Assembly (NCBI RefSeq): GCF_003970925.1
Contig: NZ_RWJF01000001.1
Span: 1,978,501 to 2,042,500, forward strand
DNA length: 64,000 nt
Direction of reading: 5' to 3'
Source: Sphingomonas ginkgonis
Lineage (GTDB): Bacteria > Pseudomonadota > Alphaproteobacteria > Sphingomonadales > Sphingomonadaceae
Each line of letters opens with the position of its first letter. Position 1 is the first letter of the stretch. Made by a program: the position numbers and the translations under genes. The notes beneath the pieces are model-generated. The model ran no database searches and was not told where the DNA came from. It was given only the letters and a program-made list of their open reading frames with translations. This document shows positions 46,080 to 55,372 of the stretch, piece after piece.

Positions 46080-46111
46080 GGCGGCGGTACCCGGTGGTGC
46101 CGCCGCCTTTT
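46080..46111 (+). terminator. Rho-independent terminator after the stress protein gene
   Basis: GGCGGCGGTAC (46080-46090) pairs with GTGCCGCCGCC (46097-46107), with one wobble pair and a six-base loop, followed by TTTT. It lies 22 bases past the stop at 46058 and before the convergent gene end at 46120, and it is followed by a T-run only in the plus direction. Confidence 0.75.
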
Positions 46112-46119
46112 GCTTGTCC

Positions 46120-47115
46120 TCAGCGCGGCGGGGTCCAATCGCCGTTCATGATGTCGCGGATCTCGCTGATGCGGTCGCGGTAGGCGCCAGCGATGCACGC
46201 CGCGCTGCCGCAATTATCGCGGAAGGCGTAGAAGCGCCGGGCGGTCTGGCGGAGGATGTAGCGCTGGCTGTCGTCGGCATCGGCGACGGCGCTGCCGTAG
46301 ACCGACGCCATCTGCCGGTCGAGCGCCGCGAGCCCATCGTCGCGGCACACCGCCTGCTCGCCCTGGGTACGCGCCGAGGCGCACGGATAGCTCGGGTTGC
46401 TGGTCCGGGGACGGGTGGCGGCCGGGGCCGGAACGGGCCTGGCCGGGGGTGCCGCGACCGGCGGCCGGGCCGGAGCGCTCGGTGCGACCGGCGCAGTCGG
46501 CGTCACCGGCTGGCTCGGCGCGACCGGCTGCCCGAGCGGCGATGCCGGCGGCGCCTGCGGGAGCGTGTTGGCGGGCGCCCCGGCGGCTCGGGCCAGCGTT
46601 GCGAGGGGCACGGTGATCGCGTCCGCGTTCTGGACCATCAGCACGTCACCGGTCTGGTCGGCCGCGGCCTGAAGCGAATATTGGATGGCGGCGGCCAGGC
46701 TGGTCCGGCCGCCCGCGACCTGCAGTCCGGGCGGGAGCTCGAGCGTCGCCTGGCCGGCGCAGCGGACCAGCCCCAGTCCCTGGTCCTCGCTCTCGAGCAC
46801 CGGATTGTCGACCCGCAGCACCGCGACGTCGGCGAGGCGAGCGAAGGTGTCTCCGTCGCTTCCGCGGGTACGCGCCGCCTGGTCGAACAGCTGGCGCTTG
46901 ATCTTGTCGTAGTTGGCCTGGCCGGCGCAGCGGCGGGCCGGGTTGTCGGCCTTGACCGGCTCCTGCGTGTTGCTCGCGTCCGCGACCTGGTTGTCGTTCA
47001 GCCGGTCGGGGTTGCCGGCGCCTCCGCCGGTCATCCGCACGGCGAACAGGCCGACGAGGATCAGCAGGAAGACGGCGCCGGCGACGAGGGCGATGGTTCG
47101 GGTGCGGTCGGTCAT
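46120..47115 (-). CDS. Membrane-anchored protein with LprI-like C-terminal domain
   Basis: 331 residues of unknown function. A short cytosolic start is followed by one membrane helix (TIALVAGAVFLLILVGLFAV, about 6-25); the rest would be periplasmic. The middle (about 60-180) contains RCAGQANYDKIKRQLFDQAA and a repeat-like RCAGQATLELPPG. A Pro/Ala-rich linker (about 185-245) leads to a C-terminal domain (YPCASARTQGEQAVCRDD ... LDRQMASVYG ... CGSAACIAGAYRDRI) with paired Cys that matches the LprI/DUF1311 pattern, a lysozyme-inhibitor-like fold. A role at the cell wall is inferred only. Confidence 0.72.
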   Translation of the reverse strand: MTDRTRTIALVAGAVFLLILVGLFAVRMTGGGAGNPDRLNDNQVADASNTQEPVKADNPARRCAGQANYDKIKRQLFDQAARTRGSDGDTFARLADVAVLRVDNPVLESEDQGLGLVRCAGQATLELPPGLQVAGGRTSLAAAIQYSLQAAADQTGDVLMVQNADAITVPLATLARAAGAPANTLPQAPPASPLGQPVAPSQPVTPTAPVAPSAPARPPVAAPPARPVPAPAATRPRTSNPSYPCASARTQGEQAVCRDDGLAALDRQMASVYGSAVADADDSQRYILRQTARRFYAFRDNCGSAACIAGAYRDRISEIRDIMNGDWTPPR

Positions 47116-47152
47116 CAGCCTTGCTGAACGCGCCGCGCCCGGTTCCGCCGCA

Positions 47153-47827
47153 TCAGGCGAGTACGCCCTCGTGCAGCCGCACCACCCGGTCCATCCGGCT
47201 GGCGAGCCGCTCGTTGTGGGTGGCGACCAGTGCCGCGCTGCCTTCGCCGCGAACCAGCGACAGGAACTCCGCCAGCACCACGTCGGCCGTCGCCTCGTCG
47301 AGATTGCCAGTCGGCTCGTCGGCGAGCACCAGCGGCGGCCGGTTGGCGAGCGCGCGCGCCACTGCCACCCGCTGCTGCTCGCCGCCCGACAGCTTGGACG
47401 GGCGATGGTCGAGCCGCTTGCCGAGCCCCAGCGCGGTCAGCAGCGATTCTGCCCGCTCGCGCGCCGCCTCCGGTTCCGCACCGTGGATCAGCTGCGGAAG
47501 CACGACATTCTCGACCGCGTTGAAGTCGGGCAGCAGGTGGTGGAACTGGTAGACGAATCCCAGCGCGTCGCGGCGCAGTTCGGTCCGCCCGTCATTGTCG
47601 AGGTTGGCCGCCTCGCGCCCGGCGATCCGGATCGAGCCCTCGAATCCGCCTTCGAGCAGCCCGACCGCCTGGAGCAGCGTCGACTTGCCCGACCCGGAGG
47701 GGCCGAGCAGCGCGACGATCTCGCCCGCCCCGACCGCAAGGTCGACCCCGCGTAGCACCTCGATGGTGACGTCGCCCTGGGTGAAGCGCCGGCGCAGGTC
47801 GCGGGTCTGGAGGACCGCCTCACTCAT
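47153..47827 (-). CDS. lolD: Lipoprotein-releasing system ATPase LolD
   Basis: 224 residues. ATPase that powers release of outer-membrane lipoproteins from the inner membrane to LolA. Walker [10 protein letters not shown] (42-50), [18 protein letters not shown] (LolD-typical Q-loop), signature [15 protein letters not shown], Walker [12 protein letters not shown] and switch ATHNERLA. It overlaps lolC/E by eight bases and belongs to the minus-strand unit proS-lolC/E-lolD. Confidence 0.94.
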   Translation of the reverse strand: MSEAVLQTRDLRRRFTQGDVTIEVLRGVDLAVGAGEIVALLGPSGSGKSTLLQAVGLLEGGFEGSIRIAGREAANLDNDGRTELRRDALGFVYQFHHLLPDFNAVENVVLPQLIHGAEPEAARERAESLLTALGLGKRLDHRPSKLSGGEQQRVAVARALANRPPLVLADEPTGNLDEATADVVLAEFLSLVRGEGSAALVATHNERLASRMDRVVRLHEGVLA

Positions 47828-49070
47828 AGCGGAGCACCTGCACCGGGTCGGTGCTCGCGGCCTTGAAAGCGGGATAGAGGGTGGCGAGGAAGCTCAGCAC
47901 CAGCGCGGTGACGATGATCACCGTCACCTCGATGGGATCAGTCTTGCTCGGCAGGTCGGTGAGGATCCGCACGGTCGGGTCCCACAAATTCTGCCCGGTA
48001 AGCGCCTGGATGGCGTCGACGACGCCCTGGCGGAAGAAGAGGAATACCGCGCCCAGGATGATGCCGAGGGCGATGCCGAGCACGCCGATGGTCACCCCGA
48101 CGGTCATGAAGATCCGGATCAGGCCGCGCCGGCTCGCGCCCATGGTGCGCAAAATGGCGATGTCGCGGGTCTTCGCGCGCACCAGCATGATCAGCGAGGA
48201 GAGGATGTTGAACACCGCCACCAGCACGATCAGCGAGAGCACCACGAACATGGCGATGCGCTCCACCTCCAGCGCCTGGAACAGCGCCGAGTTCATCTGC
48301 CGCCAGTCGACGATCTGCCCATGCCCGCGAACCACGTCCTGCAGCGGAGCGAGAAACTGGTCGACCTTGTCGGGGTCGGTGGTCTGGATCTCCACCATGC
48401 CGACCTGGTCGCCCATCATCAGCAGGTTCTGCGCCTCCTCGAGCGGCATGACGACATAGCTGTTGTCATAGTCGTAGACGCCGACCTCGAAGGTCGCCCC
48501 GACGGTGTAGCTGACGATCCGCGGCACCGTGCCGATCGGGGTCGAACGGCCCTCGGGGCTGATCAGGCTGATCTGCGATCCGGGAAAGGCGCCGATCGCC
48601 TCCGCCAGCCGCGAGCCGATCGCCACCGTGTTGCTGCCCGGCCTGAGGTTGGCCAGGCTGCCCGACTTGATGTGGCTGGCGATGGTCTTGTTGTGGACGA
48701 TGTCCTCGAAGCGCATCGCATGGACCAGCACGCCCTCGACTCGCCCGTTGGCGCTCGCCATCAGCGGCTGGTCGATCAGCGGCAACGCCGAAGTCACGCC
48801 CGGCGACTTGCGCGCGGCGGCCGCGATCTGCTGCCAGTTGCTGAGCCGGCCCTCGTAGCCCTGCACCACCGCATGGCCGTTCAGGCCGACGATCTTGTCG
48901 AACAGCTCCGCCCGGAACCCGTTCATCACGCTCATGACGATGATCAGCGCGGCGACGCCCAGCGCCACCGCGGCGAGGCTGATCCCGGCGACGAGGAAGA
49001 TGAACCCCTCCCCCTTGCCCGGGAGCAGGTAGCGCTTGGCGATGACCCGTTCGTAGCGGGAGAGGATCAC
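47820..49070 (-). CDS. Lipoprotein-releasing system permease (LolC/LolE family)
   Basis: 416 residues. Inner-membrane subunit with one N-terminal helix ([36 protein letters not shown] in several parts), a large periplasmic domain (about 50-265) and three C-terminal helices. [23 protein letters not shown] is typical of LolC/E, and [22 protein letters not shown] is the coupling-helix region facing LolD. As only one permease gene is present, it likely acts as a homodimer with LolD, as is usual in alphaproteobacteria (LolF-type). It overlaps proS by four bases. Confidence 0.92.
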   Translation of the reverse strand: MILSRYERVIAKRYLLPGKGEGFIFLVAGISLAAVALGVAALIIVMSVMNGFRAELFDKIVGLNGHAVVQGYEGRLSNWQQIAAAARKSPGVTSALPLIDQPLMASANGRVEGVLVHAMRFEDIVHNKTIASHIKSGSLANLRPGSNTVAIGSRLAEAIGAFPGSQISLISPEGRSTPIGTVPRIVSYTVGATFEVGVYDYDNSYVVMPLEEAQNLLMMGDQVGMVEIQTTDPDKVDQFLAPLQDVVRGHGQIVDWRQMNSALFQALEVERIAMFVVLSLIVLVAVFNILSSLIMLVRAKTRDIAILRTMGASRRGLIRIFMTVGVTIGVLGIALGIILGAVFLFFRQGVVDAIQALTGQNLWDPTVRILTDLPSKTDPIEVTVIIVTALVLSFLATLYPAFKAASTDPVQVLRYE

Positions 49071-50389
49071 GCGGTCAGCCGGTTGAGCACCGCCTCGGCA
49101 CTCAGCTCCTCGCGCTCGCCGGTGCGGCGGTTCTTGAGCTCGACCACCCCGTTGGCGATCCCGCGCGGTCCGACGATCACCTGCCAGGGGAGGCCCAGCA
49201 GGTCCATCGAGCCGAGCTTCACCCCGCCCCGCTCGTCACGGTCGTCGTACAGCGTGTCGACGCCCACCGCGTTGAGCTTGGCGTAGAGGTCGTCGGCCGC
49301 CGCCGAGCTCGGGCCGTCGTCGGCGCGCATCGTCACCAGCCCGACCGTCCACGGCGCCACCGCCTCGGGCCAGACGATGCCGCTGTCGTCGTGGCTCGCC
49401 TCGATGATCGCGCCGACCAGCCGCGACACGCCGATCCCGTAGCTGCCCATCATCGGGGTGAGCGGGCGACCGTCCGGGCCAGAGACCTTGAGCCCCATCG
49501 CCTTCGAATATTTGTCGCCGAAGTAGAAGATGTGCCCGACCTCGATCCCGCGCCCGGTCCGCTGCTTCTCGGCCGGGACCTGCGACCAGCGCGCCGCGTC
49601 ATGGGTCTCGTCGGTCGCCGCGTAGGTGCCGCTGACCTGCTCGAACAGCCGGGTGAGCCCCTCGGCATCGCCGTAGGCCACGTCCGCTTGATTCCAGTCG
49701 AACCCCTCGAACGCGGCGTCGTAGAAGACTTCGCTCTCGCCGGTCGGCGCCAGCACGATGAACTCGTGGCTGAGGTCGCCGCCGATCGGTCCCGAGGCCG
49801 CCTTCATCGGGACCGCGCGGATGCCGAGCCGCTGGAAGGTCCTGAGATAGGCCAGCAGCTGAGTGTAGTAGCTCTGCCGCGCGCCCGCCTCGTCGAGATC
49901 GAAGCTATAGGCGTCCTTCATCAGGAACTCGCGCCCGCGCATCACCCCGAACCGCGGCCGCACCTCGTCGCGGAACTTCCACTGGATATGGTAGAGCGTG
50001 CGCGGCAGATCGCGGTAGCTGGAGACATCGTCGCGGAACAGCGCGGTGATCATCTCCTCGTTGGTCGGCCCGAACAGCATCTCGCGCTCGTGCCGGTCGC
50101 GAATCCGCAGCATCTCGGGCCCGTAGGCATCGTAGCGCCCGCTCTCGCGCCACAGCTCGGCCGACTGCATCGTCGGCATCAGCAGCTCCTGCGCGCCCGC
50201 GCGGTCCTGCTCCTCGCGGACGATCTGCTCGATCTTCCTGAGCACCCGCCAGCCGACCGGCAGCCAGGCATAGATGCCGGCGGCCGTCTGCCGGACGAGG
50301 CCGGCGCGGAGCATCAGCTTGTGGCTGACGATCTGGGCGTCGGCGGGGCTTTCCTTGAGAACGGGCAAGAAGGCGGAGGACCAGCGCAT
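49067..50389 (-). CDS. proS: Prolyl-tRNA synthetase, short alphaproteobacterial type
   Basis: 440 residues from the ATG at 50389 ([18 protein letters not shown]). Class II synthetase: motif 2 is in [25 protein letters not shown] (two parts) and motif 3 in [17 protein letters not shown]. The insertion editing domain found in E. coli ProS is absent, which gives the 440-residue form typical of alphaproteobacteria. Anticodon-binding domain at the C-terminus (about 340-440). The upstream open frame to 50455 has no family match. First gene of the proS-lolC/E-lolD unit. Confidence 0.95.
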   Translation of the reverse strand: MRWSSAFLPVLKESPADAQIVSHKLMLRAGLVRQTAAGIYAWLPVGWRVLRKIEQIVREEQDRAGAQELLMPTMQSAELWRESGRYDAYGPEMLRIRDRHEREMLFGPTNEEMITALFRDDVSSYRDLPRTLYHIQWKFRDEVRPRFGVMRGREFLMKDAYSFDLDEAGARQSYYTQLLAYLRTFQRLGIRAVPMKAASGPIGGDLSHEFIVLAPTGESEVFYDAAFEGFDWNQADVAYGDAEGLTRLFEQVSGTYAATDETHDAARWSQVPAEKQRTGRGIEVGHIFYFGDKYSKAMGLKVSGPDGRPLTPMMGSYGIGVSRLVGAIIEASHDDSGIVWPEAVAPWTVGLVTMRADDGPSSAAADDLYAKLNAVGVDTLYDDRDERGGVKLGSMDLLGLPWQVIVGPRGIANGVVELKNRRTGEREELSAEAVLNRLTA

Positions 50390-50550
50390 GGCAGCGCGCT
50401 CTAGGGAAGCGAAGCTGAACTGGCAATGCGAGGAGGCCTGTGTCCCGCCCGCCACATGTTCACGGCAAATCGTGGCTGTACCGAGTTAGGGAGTGACAAG
50501 AAGCTGACATTGGGCCAGCTTCTCCAAGTCATCGGTATTCGGACGCAAGA

Positions 50551-50642
50551 GCCGAGGTCCGGGAGGACACTCCAAGGGGGCTGACGAGGCAATCGTCACG
50601 CAGGACGCCCGGGTTGCCCAGTGCAGCCCGGGCGTTTGCTTT
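50551..50642 (+). ncRNA. Candidate small RNA with three hairpins
   Basis: The proS-pseudogene interval (50390-50688, 299 bp) has no protein gene that I can support. It contains three successive perfect stems: GTCC-GGGA-GGAC (50557-50568), TGACGA-GGCAA-TCGTCA (50582-50598), and GCCCGGG (50607-50613) with CCCGGGC (50627-50633), the last followed by GTTTGCTTTA. The last hairpin looks like an intrinsic terminator on the plus strand. The pattern fits an sRNA of roughly 80-110 nt; no convincing promoter was found, so both start and reality are open. Confidence 0.4.
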
Positions 50643-50688
50643 ATGCCGGATCAACCTTTTCTTAGCGCCATTTCGGATAACAGGGCGC

Positions 50689-51650
50689 GTGACGACCCCC
50701 GGCCTGCCCCTCGTCTCGCGCTGATCGCCGGAATTGGCAGGCACTGGCGATCGGCAAGCCCGACCGGGACGCCCCCTACGCCCTGCTCGCACTGGTTCTG
50801 ACCTACGGCTCGGCCATGATGCTGCTCAGCGACGTGCGCATGCCGGCGTTGCTCGGCGTCGTCGATGTGTTCGGCGTGGTCGCCAGCAACACCGCCGTGC
50901 TCATCCTGTGCGCCTTCACCGCGGCCGCGCTGTGGCGTCCGGCGCTGATCGGCGAGTGGAAGGACCGCCTCTTCTGGGTCTGGTGGGCGCTGGCTGTTCG
51001 GCCAGTCGACCTGGGTCTTCACCCATCGCTATTTCGGCAGCCTCGCCGCGACGCGCCTGCTCGACCAGGCCGATACGCTGTGGATGGTGCTGATGTTCGC
51101 CTATCCGCTGTCGACCTCCCTTCTCTTTCATGACCGGGTGACCCGCTTCCGGCTGATGGCGAGTTGGCTGCTCGGCTGGATCCTCATCGGCAGCCTCCCG
51201 CCTGGTTCTTCGCCTCCGCCGGGCCCTGCTTCTACAACCAGTTCGTCGGCCACGATCCGAGCTATGCCGAGCTCGCCCGACACCTCGCCGCGCTCTAGCA
51301 GGCAGCCGGGGCACAGGGCTATGAGCTGCGGGCGCTCGACTATCAGCCCGCCCTGCTCCACTTCTACCACTCGCGCGAGCTGGTTCCCGCAGCGGGCACC
51401 TCGGGCATGCCCCCCATGCACGTCGCCTTCGCCACCCCGCTGGCGATCGCCGGATGGCGGCTGAATCGCGTCTCCGGCCTGCTGCTCACCGGCTATGCGC
51501 TGGTGATCTGGATCGGCTCGATCCACTTCGGCTGGCACTATTGCGTCGATGGCCTCGTCGCGGCGACCCTGATGCTCGGCATCTGGTCGCTGAGCAGGCT
51601 CCTCGCCCGGCCCTTCTATGGCATTGGCGAACAGGACGACTCGGCGGCGC
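50689..51650 (+). pseudogene. Broken PAP2-type lipid phosphatase/phosphotransferase (inositol phosphorylceramide synthase-like)
   Basis: Remnant of a polytopic membrane enzyme spread over all three frames. A start GTG at 50689 gives MTTPGLPLVSR and then a stop. In a second frame 50720-50995 gives hydrophobic helices (ALLALVLTYGSAMMLL, VASNTAVLILCAFTAAALW). A third stretch (51000-51190) reads GQSTWVFTHRYFGSLAATRL and the helix YPLSTSLLFHDRVTRF. Then FASAGPCFYNQFVGHDPSYA occurs in yet another frame, with an in-frame stop at 51296-51298. The final part (51407-51640) has MPPMHVAFATPLAI and SIHFGWHYCVDGLVA, the PAP2 catalytic signature (MPSMH... H...H...D). At least three frameshifts and one nonsense codon are needed to restore it. 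Confidence 0.78.
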
Positions 51651-51652
51651 GT

Positions 51653-52735
51653 TCAGTCGAACAGGATGACCGAGCGGGCGATCTGCCCAGTCTTCATCTC
51701 CTCGAACGCCTCGTCGATGTCGCCAAGCCCGACGCGACGCGAGATCATCTCGTCCAGCCGGAGCTTGCCCGACTGGTAGAACGACACCAGGCGCGGGACG
51801 TCGACCGGGAAATGGTTTGATCCCATCAGCGAGCCCTGCAGCTTCTTCTCGGCGAGGAACTGCCAGCCGTCGATCGACAGCTTCTGCCCGACCGGGATCA
51901 TCCCCACGATCGTCGCCGTCCCGCCGCGGCGGAGCATCGCAAAGGCGTCCTGCGCGGTCGTCGCCAGCCCGATCGCCTCGATCGCGTGGTGGACCCCGCC
52001 GCGCGTGAGCTCGACGACCGTCGCTACCGAATCGCCGTCCGACGCTTCGATGAAGTCGGTCGCCCCGAACGCCCGGGCGAGCGATTCCTTGCCGGCGACC
52101 CGGTCGACCGCGATGATCCGTCCGGCCCCGGCGATGGCCGCGCCGTTGATCGCCGCCAGCCCGACCCCGCCGCAGCCGATCACCGCGACCGTCTCGCCCG
52201 GACGCACCTTCGCGGTGTGCGACACCACGCCGTAGCCGGTCAGCACCGCGCAACCGATGATGGCGGCGCGGTCGAACGGCATGTCGCGGTCGATCGCCAC
52301 GCAGGCATGTTCGTGAACCAGCATCTGCTCGGCGAAGGCGGAGAGATTGAGGAACTGGTTCATCGGCCGGTCTGCGTCGCCGAGCCGCGCCGGCTGGTCG
52401 GCGGGGCGCTGCAGCTCGGGTTCGACGCACAGGCTCATGTGCCCGGTCAGGCAATGCTCGCAATGGCCGCAGAAGGCCGACAGGCAGGTCACCACATGGT
52501 CGCCGGGCCGCACCGTCCGCACCTCGCTGCCGACCGCCTCGACGATCCCGGCGCTCTCGTGCCCGAGGATGGTCGGCAGGCGGGTCGGGTAATGGCCCTC
52601 GCGGAAGTGGAGGTCGGAATGGCAGACCCCGCAGGCCGCGGTGCGGATCAGCACCTCGTGCGGCCCCGGCTTGCTGATCGGAACCTCCTGGATCTCCAGC
52701 GGAGCCCCGACCGCGGTCAGTACGGCAGCCTTCAT
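51653..52735 (-). CDS. Zinc-dependent alcohol dehydrogenase (MDR family)
   Basis: 360 residues. NAD(P)-dependent oxidoreductase with all zinc ligands: catalytic Cys38 (CGVCHSD) and His59 (GHES), structural Cys89, Cys92, Cys95 and Cys103. Nucleotide-binding [10 protein letters not shown] starts near residue 187. The pattern [12 protein letters not shown] with [13 protein letters not shown] core is that of the class III-like MDR dehydrogenases found beside fatty acid and steroid catabolic genes. It may oxidise an alcohol or hydroxyacyl intermediate feeding the acyl-CoA pathway encoded divergently. Ends next to the PAP2 pseudogene. Confidence 0.88.
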   Translation of the reverse strand: MKAAVLTAVGAPLEIQEVPISKPGPHEVLIRTAACGVCHSDLHFREGHYPTRLPTILGHESAGIVEAVGSEVRTVRPGDHVVTCLSAFCGHCEHCLTGHMSLCVEPELQRPADQPARLGDADRPMNQFLNLSAFAEQMLVHEHACVAIDRDMPFDRAAIIGCAVLTGYGVVSHTAKVRPGETVAVIGCGGVGLAAINGAAIAGAGRIIAVDRVAGKESLARAFGATDFIEASDGDSVATVVELTRGGVHHAIEAIGLATTAQDAFAMLRRGGTATIVGMIPVGQKLSIDGWQFLAEKKLQGSLMGSNHFPVDVPRLVSFYQSGKLRLDEMISRRVGLGDIDEAFEEMKTGQIARSVILFD

Positions 52736-52750
52736 CCTCTCACTCCCTCG

Positions 52751-52762
52751 AAACCATGGTTT
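52751..52762. promoter_or_regulatory. Perfect 12-bp palindrome upstream of the alcohol dehydrogenase gene
   Basis: AAACCATGGTTT is a perfect palindrome, 15 bases upstream of the adh start codon and inside the divergent intergenic region. A regulator of the TetR type encoded at the right end could bind here, but that is only a guess. Confidence 0.45.
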
Positions 52763-52810
52763 GCTGCACTCTGCCCGAGTTCGCCCCCATCTCCAAGTCG
52801 GCAGTGCAGC
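52763..52810. repeat. Inverted repeat in the adh/acyl-CoA dehydrogenase intergenic region
   Basis: GCTGCACT (52763-52770) and AGTGCAGC (52803-52810) are perfect reverse complements with a 32-base spacer; neighbouring TGCC/GGCA bases extend the match. It directly follows the palindrome at 52751 and ends seven bases before a possible plus-strand promoter (TTGGCA at 52817-52822, TATGGA at 52839-52844, spacer 16). Confidence 0.45.
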
Positions 52811-52895
52811 GGGCGATTGGCAAAATCAGAAAACTGCGTATGGAGTTTGCAAGGCTGGCGACAAAGCCTGCAAGCTTGTCTGGAGGAGCGACTCG

Positions 52896-54161
52896 ATGGA
52901 CTTCGAACTCAGCGATCGGCAGCGTCACTTCCGCGACCGGGTGCGAAGCTTCATCGACACCCGCATCCGCCCGCGCCACTCCGACTATCTGCGCCAGTCG
53001 CACGAGGGCGACCGGTGGAAGGTCATCCCCGTGATCGAGGAGCTGAAGCCGGTCGCGCGCGCCGAGGGACTGTGGAATCTGTTTATGCCGCCGCGCGGCG
53101 CGCTCACCCATGTCGACGACAGCTTCGCCTTCGAGGGCGAGCAGCTGACCAACCTCGAATATGCGCTGTGCGCCGAGGAGATGGGGCGGATCGGCTGGGC
53201 GAGCGAGGTGTTCAACTGCTCCGCTCCCGACACCGGCAACATGGAGGTGCTGCTGCGCTACGGCACGCGCGAGCAGAAGGACGAGTGGCTCACCCCGCTG
53301 ATGAACGGCGAGATCCGCTCCGCCTTCCTGATGACCGAGCCGGCGGTCGCCTCGTCCGATGCGACCAACATCGAATGCTCCATCATCCGCGACGGCGACG
53401 ACTATGTGATCAACGGTCGCAAATGGTGGTCGTCGGGCGTCGGCGATCCGCGTTGCAAGCTGGCGATCGTCATGGGCAAGTCGGACCCGGAAGGCTCCCG
53501 TCACGGCAGCCAGTCGATGATCCTGATGCCGATGGACGCCCCAGGCGTGACGATCGAGCGGATGCTGTCGGTCTACGGCTACGACCATGCGCCGCACGGT
53601 CATGGCGAGGTGGTGCTCGACAACGTCCGGGTGCCCGCTTCCAACATGCTGCTCGGCGAGGGTCGCGGGTTCGAGATCGCGCAGGGACGCCTCGGGCCGG
53701 GCCGAATCCACCACTGCATGCGCACCATCGGCGTTGCCGAGAACGCGCTCGAGGCGATGGCCCGGCGCCTGACCAGCCGGGTCGCGTTCGGCAAGCGCAT
53801 CTCCGACCATAGCGTGTGGGAGCAGCGGGTCGCCCGCGCTCGCATCGACATCGAGATGAGCCGGCTGCTTTGCCTCAAGGCGGCGGACGTGATGGACCGT
53901 GCCGGCAACAAGGCCGCCAAGCTGGAGATTGCGATGATCAAGGTCCAGGCGCCGACCATGGCGCTGCAGATCCTCGACGACGCGGTGCAGGCGCATGGCG
54001 GCGGCGGCGTGTCGGGCGACTTCCCGCTGGCGCACGACTGGGCCGCGGTGCGGACGCTCCGCTTCGCCGACGGTCCGGACGAGGTGCATGCGCGCGCCAT
54101 CGCCCGTGAGGAGTTCGGCCGCTACGCCGATCTCAAGACCCGCCCGACCACGGCTCCCTGA
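52896..54161 (+). CDS. Acyl-CoA dehydrogenase (ACAD10/11-like)
   Basis: 421 residues from the ATG at 52896, with a strong ribosome-binding site (TGGAGGAG). FAD-dependent dehydrogenase of an acyl-CoA ester. It has [14 protein letters not shown] (a variant of the usual TEPxAGSD stretch), [40 protein letters not shown] (parts) and [15 protein letters not shown] in place of HGGx[13 protein letters not shown] is characteristic of the ACAD10/11 subgroup. It is the first of three consecutive dehydrogenase genes, 13 bases before the next, so a single transcript is likely. Substrate unknown. Confidence 0.88.
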   Translation: MDFELSDRQRHFRDRVRSFIDTRIRPRHSDYLRQSHEGDRWKVIPVIEELKPVARAEGLWNLFMPPRGALTHVDDSFAFEGEQLTNLEYALCAEEMGRIGWASEVFNCSAPDTGNMEVLLRYGTREQKDEWLTPLMNGEIRSAFLMTEPAVASSDATNIECSIIRDGDDYVINGRKWWSSGVGDPRCKLAIVMGKSDPEGSRHGSQSMILMPMDAPGVTIERMLSVYGYDHAPHGHGEVVLDNVRVPASNMLLGEGRGFEIAQGRLGPGRIHHCMRTIGVAENALEAMARRLTSRVAFGKRISDHSVWEQRVARARIDIEMSRLLCLKAADVMDRAGNKAAKLEIAMIKVQAPTMALQILDDAVQAHGGGGVSGDFPLAHDWAAVRTLRFADGPDEVHARAIAREEFGRYADLKTRPTTAP

Positions 54162-54174
54162 GGACGACACCGCC

Positions 54175-55371
54175 ATGGATCTCAGCTTCACCCCCGAGGA
54201 GGAGGCCTTCCGCGAGGAGGTCCGCCAGTTCCTCCGCGACCAGTTGCCGGCGCGGCTGTCGGACAAGGTCCGCAAGGGCCAGCACCTGACCAAGAGCGAC
54301 ATGGAGGAATGGCACGCCATCCTCAACGCGCGCGGCTGGCTCGCCAACCACTGGCCGGTCGAGTGGGGCGGTACCGGCTGGACGGTCATGCAGCGCTTCA
54401 TCTTCGAGACCGAAACCGCGCTTGCCCATGCGCCGCGGGTGGTGCCGTTCGGCCTGTCGATGCTGGCCCCGGTGCTGATCCGGTTCGGCTCGGAGGAGCA
54501 GAAGCGCCACTGGCTCCCGCGGATCCTCGACGGCAGCGACTGGTGGTGCCAGGGTTATTCCGAACCCGGCGCCGGCTCCGACCTCGCGAGCCTCAAGACC
54601 AGCGCGGTCCGCGACGGCGACCACTACATCGTCAACGGCCAGAAAACCTGGACCACGCTCGGCCAGTTCGCCGACATGATCTTCTGCCTTGTCCGCACCT
54701 CGAACGAGGGCAAGAAGCAGGAGGGCATCAGCTTTCTCCTGATCGACATGAAGTCGCCCGGGATTGAGGTTCGTCCGATCAAGCTGCTCGACGGCGACCA
54801 TGAGGTGAACGAGGTCTTCTTCACTGATGTGAAGGTGCCGGTCGAAAACCTCGTCGGGGAAGAGAACAAGGGCTGGACCTACGCCAAATATCTCCTGACC
54901 TACGAGCGGACCAACATCGCCGGTGTCGGCGCCTCGATGGCGGCGTTCGAGCGGCTGAAGCAGGTCGCTCGGAGCCAGCGCCGGAACGGCCGCCCGCTCG
55001 CCGACGACCCGCTGTTCGCCGCCCGCCTCGCCCGTCTCGAGATCGACCTCGAGAACATGAAGACGACCAACCTGCGGGTCCTCGCCGCCGCCGGGGCGGG
55101 GCATGCGCCCACGGCCGAAAGCTCGATGCTCAAGATCCGCGGGACCGAGATCCGCCAGCAGATCACCGACCTGATGCGCCGCGCCGCCGGACCCTATGCG
55201 CAGCCGTTCGTCGCGGAGGCGCTGGACGCCGGCTTCAACGGCGAGCCGGTCGGGCCCGAGTGGGCGGCGCCGGTGTCCGCGCAATATCTCAACAATCGCA
55301 AGCTCTCGATCTTCGGCGGGTCCAACGAGGTCCAGCGGGAGATCATCACCAAGTCGATCCTGGAGCTGTAA
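54175..55371 (+). CDS. Acyl-CoA dehydrogenase, alpha-like partner of pair 1
   Basis: 398 residues. FAD-binding and catalytic regions complete: CQGYSEPGAGSDLASL, NGQKTWTTLGQFADMIFCLVRT (parts), YERTNIAGVG, and C-terminal LSIFGGSNEVQREIITKSIL. The YSEPGAGSD variant and the large second domain are typical of the alpha subunits of two-gene acyl-CoA dehydrogenases in steroid and branched-acid breakdown. The next gene begins one base after its stop and encodes a shorter, more degenerate family member, which supports a heteromeric enzyme. Confidence 0.88.
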   Translation: MDLSFTPEEEAFREEVRQFLRDQLPARLSDKVRKGQHLTKSDMEEWHAILNARGWLANHWPVEWGGTGWTVMQRFIFETETALAHAPRVVPFGLSMLAPVLIRFGSEEQKRHWLPRILDGSDWWCQGYSEPGAGSDLASLKTSAVRDGDHYIVNGQKTWTTLGQFADMIFCLVRTSNEGKKQEGISFLLIDMKSPGIEVRPIKLLDGDHEVNEVFFTDVKVPVENLVGEENKGWTYAKYLLTYERTNIAGVGASMAAFERLKQVARSQRRNGRPLADDPLFAARLARLEIDLENMKTTNLRVLAAAGAGHAPTAESSMLKIRGTEIRQQITDLMRRAAGPYAQPFVAEALDAGFNGEPVGPEWAAPVSAQYLNNRKLSIFGGSNEVQREIITKSILEL

Positions 55372-55372
55372 C

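Noticed and set aside
47595..49286. A plus-strand open frame of 563 codons opposite the Lol permease
   Set aside because: His/Asp/Arg-rich antisense product with no recognisable domain, opposite a secure membrane protein gene.
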